Source: Streptomyces albidoflavus (GTDB lineage Bacteria > Actinomycetota > Actinomycetes > Streptomycetales > Streptomycetaceae). Taken from it: a stretch of DNA of 55,837 nucleotides. The stretch covers positions 1-55,837 of the forward strand of contig NZ_JOII01000043.1 in NCBI RefSeq assembly GCF_000719955.1, in the 5' to 3' direction. How positions within the stretch are numbered: position 1 is the stretch's first letter; each line of letters starts with the position of its first letter. A program made the translations under genes and the position numbers. This document shows, one piece after another, positions 49,318-55,837 of this stretch. The notes under the pieces are model-generated. The model made no database searches. It was not told the origin of the DNA and was given only the letters and a program-made list of their open reading frames with translations.

Positions 49318-50643
49318 GTGGAATCCACGGTCACTGTCGACCCCTCCGGCGATCGCCCCACGAAGCGCCCCGGATACGGACAGCTGCTGCGCACCCCGAA
49401 AGCCTGGACGTTCCTGCTGCCGGGCTTCGCGGCCCGGCTGCCGTTCGCGATGCTGACGATCTCCCTGGTGCTGCTGGTGCAGCACACCACCGGCTCCTAC
49501 GGCGTGGCCGGCGCGGTCGCCGCCGTCGCCGGTGTCTCCATGGCGCTGCTCGCCCCGCAGGCGGGCAAGCTCGCCGACCGCTTCGGGCAGCGCGCGGTCC
49601 TCGTACCGGGCGTCCTGCTGCACTCGGCCGCGGTCGCCCTCCTCACCGTGCTGGCCCTGACCGGCGCCCCACTGTGGACGCTCTTCGCGGCGGCGGTCCC
49701 CACCGGTGCCTCGGTGCCGCAGATCGGGCCGATGGTCCGCTCACGGTGGGCGGCCCGGCTCGGCGACACCCCGCTCGCGGGGACGGCCGCCGCCTTCGAG
49801 TCGGTCACCGACGAGCTGACCTTCGTCCTCGGCCCGGTGATCGCCACGGCGCTCTGCACCGGCGTCCACCCGGCGGCCGGCCTCGCCGCCGAAGGCGCCC
49901 TCTCCCTCCTCGGCGGCCTCCTCTTCGCCGCCCAGCGCTCCACCCAGCCCGAGGTCACCCCGCGCCCGGCCCCGGGCGCCGCGACCGCCGGAGCCTCCCG
50001 CTCCGCCCTCTCCGTCACCGGCGTCCGCGTCCTCGCCGTCGCCTTCCTCGGCATCGGCACGGTCTTCGGCGGCCTCCAGGTCTCCCTGACCGCCTTCGCC
50101 GAGGAAGCCGGCCACCCGGGCATGAACGGCCTGCTCTACGGCGTCTTCGCGGCGGGCAACACCCTCGCCGGCATCGTCTACGGCGTGGTCGCCTGGTCGG
50201 CCCCGCCCCAGCGCCGCCTCCTGGTGGGCTACGCGGCCCTGGCCGTCACCGCCTCCACCCTGTGGGCGATGCCCTCGCTGGCGCCGCTGGCGGTGGCGGG
50301 GCTGCTGACCGGGCTTTGCGTCGCCCCGGCCCTGATCACCGGCTACACGCTGATCGACAGCCTGGTCCCGCCGGGCGCCCGTACGGAGTCGTTCACCTGG
50401 CTGACCGGCGCGGTCGCCCTCGGGCAGGCCGGGGCGGTCACCGCCTCGGGCGCGCTGGCCGACGCCTTCGGGGCACGGGCCGGGTTCGCGGTGCCGCTGG
50501 GCGGGACGGTGCTGGCCCTCGTGGTGCTGGTGGCGCTGCGTTCCCGGCTGGTGCCGAGGCCCGGTGGCGCGGGGCGCGGGCCGGTGGCGTCCGGCGGAAC
50601 CGGGCGTGGTATCGGTCACCGAACCCCGGCGGCAGTGGACTGA
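49318..50643 (+). CDS. MFS transporter
   Basis: 441-residue major facilitator with twelve hydrophobic helices in two halves, split by a hydrophilic loop (QRSTQPEVTPRPAPGAATAGASRS, around residue 220). The loop motif GKLADRFGQRAVLVPG (about 81-96) is the MFS motif A between helices 2 and 3. The GTG at 49318 has AAAGGGA upstream and follows in frame with a short cytoplasmic tail. Substrate unknown. Ends 67 bp before the fmdB-like gene. Confidence 0.9.
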   Translation: MESTVTVDPSGDRPTKRPGYGQLLRTPKAWTFLLPGFAARLPFAMLTISLVLLVQHTTGSYGVAGAVAAVAGVSMALLAPQAGKLADRFGQRAVLVPGVLLHSAAVALLTVLALTGAPLWTLFAAAVPTGASVPQIGPMVRSRWAARLGDTPLAGTAAAFESVTDELTFVLGPVIATALCTGVHPAAGLAAEGALSLLGGLLFAAQRSTQPEVTPRPAPGAATAGASRSALSVTGVRVLAVAFLGIGTVFGGLQVSLTAFAEEAGHPGMNGLLYGVFAAGNTLAGIVYGVVAWSAPPQRRLLVGYAALAVTASTLWAMPSLAPLAVAGLLTGLCVAPALITGYTLIDSLVPPGARTESFTWLTGAVALGQAGAVTASGALADAFGARAGFAVPLGGTVLALVVLVALRSRLVPRPGGAGRGPVASGGTGRGIGHRTPAAVD

Positions 50644-50673
50644 GGGCGCGGAATGCGTCACTATGGATCGTCG

Positions 50674-50700
50674 TTAGCACTCAATGAGTGAGAGTGCCAG
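50674..50700. promoter_or_regulatory. CIRCE-like operator (candidate HrcA site)
   Basis: TTAGCACTC, a 9-bp spacer, then GAGTGCCAG. The left arm equals the CIRCE consensus (TTAGCACTC-N9-GAGTGCTAA) and the right arm matches 7 of 9. The spacer is exactly 9 bp. It ends where the AGGAGG ribosome site begins, 10 bp before the GTG of the zinc-ribbon gene. HrcA binding would block transcription or, in RNA form, cover the ribosome site. Confidence 0.75.
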
Positions 50701-50710
50701 GAGGAAGCAA

Positions 50711-51064
50711 GTGCCGACGTATCAGTACCAGTGCACCGAGTGCGGCGAGGGCCTCGAGGCGGTGCAGAAGTTCACGGACGACGCGCTGACCGTGTGCCCC
50801 AGCTGCGAGGGCCGCCTGAAGAAGGTGTTCTCGGCCGTCGGTATCGTCTTCAAGGGATCCGGCTTCTACCGCAACGACAGCCGGGGAGCCTCGTCCAGCA
50901 GCGCCCCCGCCTCGTCGTCGAAGCCCGCGGAGAAGTCGGAGAAGGCCGCCTCCGGGTCGTCCTCCTCGTCCTCCTCCTCGGAGAAGGCCGCGTCGTCCTC
51001 CGGTTCGGCCTCGTCCGGATCGGGTTCCTCCGGCTCCGGCTCCACCAGCACGGCCACCGCCTGA
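50711..51064 (+). CDS. FmdB family zinc-ribbon protein
   Basis: 117 residues. An N-terminal FmdB ribbon (PTYQYQCTECGEGLEAVQKF...CPSCEGRLKKVFS, residues 2-47) with two CxxC pairs, then GIVFKGSGFYRND, then a Ser-rich disordered tail of about 60 residues with few other residues than Ser, Gly, Ala, Glu and Lys. FmdB proteins are thought to be small regulators; function is not settled. AGGAGG lies 6 nt before the GTG at 50711. The CIRCE-like element in front suggests heat-shock (HrcA) control. Confidence 0.9.
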   Translation: MPTYQYQCTECGEGLEAVQKFTDDALTVCPSCEGRLKKVFSAVGIVFKGSGFYRNDSRGASSSSAPASSSKPAEKSEKAASGSSSSSSSSEKAASSSGSASSGSGSSGSGSTSTATA

Positions 51065-51074
51065 TTCTTTCCCG

Positions 51075-51114
51075 CGACCCCGTCCGCCCGGCTCCGGCCC
51101 GGCGGGCGGGGTCG
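51075..51114 (+). terminator. Hairpin terminator after the fmdB-like gene
   Basis: Imperfect stem of about 15 bp with CGACCCCG and CGGGGTCG as its base. It lies 10 bp after the stop codon. Confidence 0.75.
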
Positions 51115-51140
51115 TCGGCGTGCCCGGCCCTGCGGGCCGC

Positions 51141-51146
51141 TACCGT
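51141..51146 (+). promoter_or_regulatory. -10 hexamer TACCGT of a probable leaderless transcript
   Basis: Located 6 nt before the ATG of the MTA phosphorylase gene, right after a terminator hairpin; no ribosome site between. Confidence 0.5.
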
Positions 51147-51152
51147 ACGGCC

Positions 51153-52046
51153 ATGGTGAACACGGCGCAGACGACAGCGGACGACGGCGGCACGGCCCCC
51201 CTGGCGGAGATCGGGGTCATCGGCGGGTCCGGGTTCTACTCCTTCCTCGACGACGTGCGCGAGGTCCAGGTCGACACCCCCTACGGGGCTCCCAGCGACT
51301 CCCTGTTCCTCGGTGAGGTCGCCGGCCGGCGCATCGCCTTCCTCCCCCGCCACGGCCGCGCCCACCACCTCCCGCCGCACCGCATCAACTACCGCGCCAA
51401 CCTCTGGGCCCTGCGCTCGGTCGGCGTCCGCCAGGTCCTCGGCCCGTGCGCGGTCGGCGGGCTGCGCCCCGAGTACGGGCCGGGCACGCTGCTCGTCCCG
51501 GACCAGTTCGTGGACCGCACCAAGAACCGCGTCCAGTCGTACTACGACGGCCTGCCCGTCGAGGACCCCCAGGCCCCCGGCGGGGAGCGGGTCCCCGAGG
51601 TCGTCCACGTCTCGCTCGCCGACCCCTACTGCCCCGTCGGACGCAAGGCCGCACTGCGGGCGGCCCAGGGCCGGCGCTGGGACGCGGTCGACGGCGGCAC
51701 CCTCGTCGTCGTCGAAGGCCCGCGCTTCTCGACCCGCGCGGAATCCCTCTGGCACCAGGCACAGGGCTGGTCCGTGGTGGGCATGACCGGCCACCCGGAA
51801 GCCGCCCTCGCCCGCGAACTGGAGCTCTGCTACACCTCCCTGACCCTCGTCACCGACCTCGACGCGGGCGCCGAGACCGGCGAGGGCGTCTCCCACGACG
51901 AGGTCCTGGAGGTCTTCGCCGCCAACATCGAGCGACTGCGCGCGGTCCTCTTCGACACGGTCGCGGAGCTGCCGGCGGGACCGGAGCGGGGGTGCCTTTG
52001 CGCGCGGGCGCTCGGGGGGCGGGAGACGGGGATCGGGGTGGCTTGA
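51153..52046 (+). CDS. mtnP: S-methyl-5'-thioadenosine phosphorylase (MTAP family)
   Basis: 297-residue purine nucleoside phosphorylase-type enzyme that splits methylthioadenosine in the methionine salvage route. IGVIGGSGFYSFL (about residues 20-32) binds phosphate, LPRHGRAHHLPPHRINYRANLWAL (about 68-91) is the MTAP/PNP signature, and VEGPRFSTRAESLW and GMTGHPEAALARELELCY contribute to base binding. The C-terminal C-x-C pair (CLCARAL) is typical of this group. Ends before a G-rich tandem repeat. Confidence 0.93.
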   Translation: MVNTAQTTADDGGTAPLAEIGVIGGSGFYSFLDDVREVQVDTPYGAPSDSLFLGEVAGRRIAFLPRHGRAHHLPPHRINYRANLWALRSVGVRQVLGPCAVGGLRPEYGPGTLLVPDQFVDRTKNRVQSYYDGLPVEDPQAPGGERVPEVVHVSLADPYCPVGRKAALRAAQGRRWDAVDGGTLVVVEGPRFSTRAESLWHQAQGWSVVGMTGHPEAALARELELCYTSLTLVTDLDAGAETGEGVSHDEVLEVFAANIERLRAVLFDTVAELPAGPERGCLCARALGGRETGIGVA

Positions 52047-52529
52047 GGGCGGGGGCGGTCGGGGTTTGGGGCGGGGCGTTGGGCTGGGTCGGGGTGGGGA
52101 CGCCGGGTTGGGTCTGGGCCGGGAACGGTGGGCTGAGTCTGGGTCGGTGGCGTAGAGCTGGGTCCGGGTTGGGGGCGTAGAGCCGGGTCCGGGTTGGGGG
52201 CGTAGAGCCGGGTCCGGGTTGGGGGCGTAGAGCCGGGTCCGGGTTGGGGGCGTAGAGCCGGGTCCGCGTCGAAACGCAGAGCGGGGTCCGAGTCGGGGCG
52301 TATGGCTGGGACGGGGTGGCCACCACCCGGGCGTGGCTCGTCCGGGTGGTGGCTCGGGCGTCAGGGTGTGCGCGTCGGCGGGGCTGGGGAGGGGGCCGAG
52401 TGGGGGCGCGGGGCGGAACGTCCCGTTCGGGTGCCGGAGTTGTCCACAATCCCGCCGCCGTCCCCAACCTCCGGCAGCGGGCTTGGCCGGGCCGCATCGT
52501 GAGGGAGCCAGTTCCCCTCACGGAAGGCG
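52047..52529. other. Long G-rich non-coding stretch
   Basis: About 480 bp with no credible gene. The plus strand is strongly G-rich and T-containing, with little C in runs. It contains the 25-bp minisatellite at 52152-52300. The last 100 bp probably hold the promoter of the SAF protein gene. Confidence 0.7.
52152..52300. repeat. 25-bp G-rich tandem repeat (about 5 to 6 copies)
   Basis: Units start at 52152, 52177, 52202, 52227 and 52252, followed by a degenerate unit. The unit begins GTAGAGCCGGGTCC and ends GGGTTGGGGGC. Copies two to four are identical and copy one differs by one base. The period is not a multiple of three, which argues against coding. Regular G3-G5 runs could form G-quadruplexes on the plus strand. 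Confidence 0.9.
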
Positions 52530-53432
52530 GTGCCTCCGGTGCCCTCCTACGCTCCCGACAGCATTCCCGTGGCCCTCGCGCCCCTCGCCTCGGCCACGGC
52601 TCCCGGTTCGCCCGGTCCGGCCGACGCTGTGGTCCGGCCCGGCCACTCCCCCGCCTCGGCCGCGCGGCGGCTTCCGCAGGCTCATGGCTCTCCGCAGTCC
52701 GCCCCGACCGGGCCGCCTGCCCAGGCGCCGCCGACCGGTGACCTCTCCCTGTACGTCGACGGGCCCCATGCCGTGCCCGGGTACGGGGTGCCACCGCCCG
52801 GCCGGGTCGTTCCCTTCGCGCCGGTGCGGGTCCGTGGCGGGGCGCGCCTTGGCGTGGCGGGGCGGTGGCGGGGGTGGGTCCTGGTGGCGGGGCTGCTGGT
52901 GGGTGCCGTGTGGTGGGCGGTGCCGGGGGCTCAGGCGTCGCGGGACGCTCCGGGCGCGGAGGCGGCGGGTGGCGCCACGGCGTCGGAGCGCGTCGAGGTG
53001 GCCGGGACTGATGCCCCTGGCGCGTCGGCTTCCGCTGCCGGGCGCTTCGTGACGGCGCCCGTGCGCCTGGCTGATGGCGGTACGCCCGGCCTTCTGCGAC
53101 CCGGCGACCGGGTGGACGTGCTGGCTCCGCCGCCGGACGACGCGGGCGGCGGTCGCGGGCCCAGGGCTCGTCGGATCGCGTCCTGTGCGGAGGTGCTGCG
53201 CGTACCGGGCGCCGCCGTGCCCGACGGTTCGCGGGAGACGGGGGCGAGTGGGGAAGGGTCGGCCGGCGAGGCGCCGTGGCCGGAGTTCGATGATCCCGGT
53301 GGCTCTCGTCAGGGGCTGGTGCTGCTGCGGGTACGTCGCGCGACGGCGGAGGCGTTGGCGGGCGCGGCGATGGGTGTGCCGGCGGCTTCCGGAGCCGGGT
53401 CCGGGACGCAGTTGGTGGTGACGGTGTGCTGA
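52530..53432 (+). CDS. SAF domain protein, RcpC/CpaB-like
   Basis: 300 residues. A Pro/Ala-rich N-terminal cytoplasmic part (about 1-100), then one membrane segment (WVLVAGLLVGAVWWAVPGAQA, about 114-134). An external SAF-like domain (APVRLADGGTPGLLRPGDRVDVLA, about 176-200) is followed by a C-terminal RcpC strand region (GLVLLRVRRATAEALAGAA). In other bacteria such proteins assist Flp pilus assembly; no pilus genes are visible here. GTG 52530 or GTG 52539 could be the start. Upstream of mscL. Confidence 0.8.
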   Translation: MPPVPSYAPDSIPVALAPLASATAPGSPGPADAVVRPGHSPASAARRLPQAHGSPQSAPTGPPAQAPPTGDLSLYVDGPHAVPGYGVPPPGRVVPFAPVRVRGGARLGVAGRWRGWVLVAGLLVGAVWWAVPGAQASRDAPGAEAAGGATASERVEVAGTDAPGASASAAGRFVTAPVRLADGGTPGLLRPGDRVDVLAPPPDDAGGGRGPRARRIASCAEVLRVPGAAVPDGSRETGASGEGSAGEAPWPEFDDPGGSRQGLVLLRVRRATAEALAGAAMGVPAASGAGSGTQLVVTVC

Positions 53433-53573
53433 ACCCACTGCGGGTGCTTCACGTACTGCTCACCGCCTGTTCGTCAAGTCCCTCGATCGTGGGATGCGAT
53501 TGGACAGGTTGGCCCAACGCTGGCGTAGGTTGCGGAGCTGATTCCTCCAGAACCGTCAGCGAAGAAGGGCCCC

Positions 53574-54104
53574 GTGGTGAGCGAGAAGAAGGAACCGAGC
53601 CTCCTGGACGGCTTCAAGGCGTTCCTGATGCGCGGCAACGTGATCGACCTGGCGGTCGCGGTCGTCATCGGCGCCGCGTTCACCAAGATCGTCAACTCGG
53701 TCGTCGAGGGGGTCATCAACCCCCTGGTCGGCGCGATCGGCACCCAGGACCTGAACCGCTACAGCTCCTGCCTCTCCGGGCCGTGCAAGTACAACCAGGA
53801 GACGGGGGAGGTCGTCGAGGGCATCCCGATCATGTGGGGCAACGTCCTCAGCGCCACCCTGAGCTTCCTCATCACGGCGGCCGTCGTGTACTTCCTCATG
53901 GTCCTGCCGATGGCGAAGTACCTGGCTCGCCAGGCCGCCCGCAAGGCGGAGAAGGAGGGCGTCGCCGAGGCCATGGAGGTCAGCGAGCTGGAGGTGCTGA
54001 AGGAGATCCGGGACGAGCTGGTCGCCCAGCGTTCGGGCACCGCCGGTCCGGCGTCGCGCGAGGACGGGCCCGGCACCACGGGGCCGCAGCCTCCGCAGGG
54101 CTGA
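53574..54104 (+). CDS. mscL: Large-conductance mechanosensitive channel
   Basis: 176 residues. The N-terminal helix (LLDGFKAFLMRGNVIDLAVAVVIGAAFTKIVNSVVEGVINPLVG, about residues 10-53) is diagnostic for MscL; it opens under membrane tension to release solutes. The second helix is LSFLITAAVVYFLMVLPMAKYL (about 95-117). The periplasmic loop has two Cys (CLSGPCKY). The tail has the usual coiled segment EVLKEIRDEL and a longer Gly/Pro end. Tandem GTG codons at 53574 and 53577. Confidence 0.95.
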   Translation: MVSEKKEPSLLDGFKAFLMRGNVIDLAVAVVIGAAFTKIVNSVVEGVINPLVGAIGTQDLNRYSSCLSGPCKYNQETGEVVEGIPIMWGNVLSATLSFLITAAVVYFLMVLPMAKYLARQAARKAEKEGVAEAMEVSELEVLKEIRDELVAQRSGTAGPASREDGPGTTGPQPPQG

Positions 54105-54234
54105 TCCGGGAGGCTGCCACGGCACTCGCGGCAGCCGAGGAGATCGCCACCACCGTGGCCCGCCGGGCGGGCCGGTGGCGGCGTGGCCGGGGCGGGCGCT
54201 CGGGGGACGGCGGCGGGCACACGGGGCCCCCGGC

Positions 54235-54414
54235 TCAGATGTGGTGCGGGGGCTTCTCGTCGAGGAAGCGCGCCAGGTCCGCCGCGGAACCGCTGCTCGC
54301 CGGCGACTCGCCCCAGCCCCGGTCGGTGTCGTCCGAGGACGGTCGGCTCAGCGGGTCGTCGAAGTCCAGCACGTCCTTGGGATCGCGCGGGTCGGGGGTC
54401 TGGGCGGTACTCAT
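54235..54414 (-). CDS. Conserved 59-residue acidic protein
   Basis: Small acidic protein MSTAQTPDPRDPKDVLDFDD... ending AADLARFLDEKPPHHI, without membrane segment or cysteine. In my recollection nearly the same protein lies beside mscL in other streptomycetes, which supports a real gene despite its size. It is convergent with mscL and divergent from the LtrA gene. Function unknown; it may be disordered. Confidence 0.75.
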   Translation of the reverse strand: MSTAQTPDPRDPKDVLDFDDPLSRPSSDDTDRGWGESPASSGSAADLARFLDEKPPHHI

Positions 54415-54635
54415 GGCTCCAGCGTACTTCCGGCGGGGGCCCGCACGCCGGGGTGTGCGCCGGTGTGGTCCGCCACCCCGGGACGCGGTGGCCTCGGCTG
54501 CCGGCCCAGGGCGGGGCGGGCGGCCGTCCACCCGGTCGTCGACCCGGCCGGCGCCCCGCCTCCCCTCCCGCGCCCTGGGGTGCCTCCTGGCGCGGCTCCA
54601 CGGCAGTCGGGGGCCGCTCTGCTGGGGTGGGCGCC

Positions 54636-55837
54636 ATGACGTCGCCGCCCCCGCTGCCGTTCCGCTCCCCGTTGCTGCCGATGGTCGCTCGCAGGCGCGA
54701 CGAGGAACACCGGGTCGCGACGCCCCTGGAGCTCCTCTTCGACCTCTGCTTCGTGGTCGCGGTGGGCCAGGCCGGGGCGGAGCTGGTGAGCGCGTTCGCC
54801 GAGGAGCGGATCGGGCCCGGGCTGCTCAACTACGCCATGGTCTTCTTCGCCGTCTGGTGGGCGTGGATGAACTTCACCTGGTTCGCCTCGGCGTACGACA
54901 ACGACGACGTGCTGTACCGGGTGACGACGCTGGTGCAGATCGCCGGGGTGCTGGTACTCGCGGCCGGGGTACGCCACGCCTTCGAGGCGGAGGACTACCT
55001 CGTCGTCTGGGTCGGGTACGTGATCATGCGGGTGGCGCTGAGCTCGCAGTGGTTCCGGGCGGCCCGCGCGTCGCGAGGCCCGGAACGGCGGACCGCCCTG
55101 CGGTACGGGTGCGGGGTGCTGGCCTGTCAGGCGGGTTGGGTGGCCCTGCTGTTCACGCCGGCCGGGCAGCGCCCCTGGGTGTTCCTCGCGCTGGCCGCCT
55201 GCGAGCTGAGCGTTCCGTACTGGGCCGAGCGCAGCGCGATGACGCCCTGGCATCCGCATCACATCGCGGAGCGGTACGGCCTGTTCACCATCATCGTGCT
55301 CGGCGAGTCCATCTCGGCGGCGACGATCGCGGTCAAGTCGGCGGTGGACGAGCACGACGCGCTGACCGAGCTGCTGCCGCTGGCCGGCGGTGGGCTGCTG
55401 ATCGTCTTCTCGGCCTGGTGGATCTACTTCGCGGTCCCGGTCCACGCCGGCCTCACCACCAGCCGCCGCGCCTTCCTGTGGGGCTACGGCCACTACGTCG
55501 TCCTGGCCTCCGTGGCGGGCATCGGCGCCGGTATCGAGATCGCCGTCGAGGACGTCGTGGACCAGGCTCCCATCTCCAGCCTGGGCGCGGCCGCGACAGC
55601 GACGGTCCCGACCGCGATCTACCTGGTGTCGGTCTGGGCGCTGCACGTGCGGCGGTACCAGGTGGACCCGAGGCGCTGGCGACAGGGCGTGCTGCCGGTG
55701 GCGGCCGGGCTGGTCCTGGCCTGCACCCTGCTGACGGAGTGGGCGGTGCCGGCGGCGGGGGTGGTGTGCGCCGGCGCGGTGGTGGTCGGCGTGGCGGCTG
55801 ACGGGAACCGGGGCGAGGAGCGGGCGGGGGGTGGGTG
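54636..55837 (+). CDS. Low temperature requirement protein A (LtrA) family, partial
   Basis: At least 400 residues, running to the window edge without a stop. LtrA family membrane protein: EEHRVATPLELLFDLCFVVAVGQAG (about residues 23-47) is the family opening, YDNDDVLYRV near 88 and WHPHHIAERYGLFTIIVLGESI (about 206-227) are the other hallmarks. About ten hydrophobic helices. The best-known member is a Listeria protein needed for growth in the cold; the transport role is unproved. The last codons (GEERAGGG) look like a cytoplasmic tail, so little is missing. Confidence 0.92.
   Translation, partial: MTSPPPLPFRSPLLPMVARRRDEEHRVATPLELLFDLCFVVAVGQAGAELVSAFAEERIGPGLLNYAMVFFAVWWAWMNFTWFASAYDNDDVLYRVTTLVQIAGVLVLAAGVRHAFEAEDYLVVWVGYVIMRVALSSQWFRAARASRGPERRTALRYGCGVLACQAGWVALLFTPAGQRPWVFLALAACELSVPYWAERSAMTPWHPHHIAERYGLFTIIVLGESISAATIAVKSAVDEHDALTELLPLAGGGLLIVFSAWWIYFAVPVHAGLTTSRRAFLWGYGHYVVLASVAGIGAGIEIAVEDVVDQAPISSLGAAATATVPTAIYLVSVWALHVRRYQVDPRRWRQGVLPVAAGLVLACTLLTEWAVPAAGVVCAGAVVVGVAADGNRGEERAGGG

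Noticed and set aside
52047..52794. Minus-strand frame with repeated PNPDPALRP-like translation
   Set aside because: The repeat period is 25 bp, so the peptide repeat changes frame from unit to unit; no ribosome site or conserved domain.
53500..53525. GTTGG-C-CCAAC dyad upstream of mscL as an operator
   Set aside because: Arms of only 5 bp in a GC-rich region; chance occurrence is likely and no regulator is suggested by context.

Overview
The window is chromosomal DNA of a Streptomyces or very close relative. The basis is the extreme GC content with G/C-rich third codon positions, many GTG starts, an SsgA-family sporulation protein, the actinobacterial divisome protein SepX/GlpR, a tricorn-type protease, and a core gene order typical of streptomycetes. 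I see no phage, plasmid, insertion sequence or CRISPR array. The two edges are a partial repeat on the left and an LtrA gene running off the right end.

Layout. 1-3600: repeat copy A, a TatD nuclease, a secreted GH84 N-acetylglucosaminidase with a DasR-like (dre) palindrome at its promoter, and a small zinc-ribbon protein. 3700-11400: rsmI divergent from the protein-O-mannosyltransferase gene, two small genes, then two tandem paralogous penicillin-binding proteins and a 36-residue membrane peptide. 11380-15660: an accessory stretch with repeat copies B, C and D, a zinc-ribbon microprotein, a membrane-anchored Mrr-type nuclease, a YbaK-EamA pair and an SgcJ-like gene. 15657-24640: a serine hydrolase, an SsgA-like protein (probably SsgE), MMPL exporter plus TetR regulator, a tricorn protease homologue and a His-rich small protein.

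24640-31740: a tightly overlapping operon of Baeyer-Villiger monooxygenase, alpha/beta hydrolase and short-chain dehydrogenase, divergent from a MerR regulator; then xthA-type nuclease, acetyltransferase, hydrolase and a membrane protein. 31750-37630: secreted tripeptidyl-aminopeptidase-type hydrolase, a two-component system, and four small cytosolic proteins of unknown role. 38034-38107: tRNA-Ala(CGC). 38180-44300: sepX, rimJ, mogA, moaC, moeA/glp and galU, divergent from 5-formyl-THF cyclo-ligase. This combines molybdenum-cofactor genes with the Glp/GlpR cell-division pair. 44370-55837: penicillin acylase family protein, cation/proton antiporter, MFS transporter, FmdB zinc-ribbon gene under a CIRCE-like heat-shock operator, MTA phosphorylase, a G-rich minisatellite, an SAF/RcpC-like protein, mscL, a 59-residue conserved protein and LtrA.

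The most interesting observations are the CIRCE-like element at the fmdB start, two genes (rimJ and the antiporter) whose conserved N-termini seem to require a CTG start, the dre-like site before the GH84 gene, the BVMO/hydrolase/SDR cassette, a family of about 120-bp hairpin repeats at gene 3' ends, and ten genes with a TANNNT-like hexamer 6-7 nt before the start codon, which suggests leaderless transcripts. Gene functions are read from the translated sequences and from my knowledge of the families; no database search was run.
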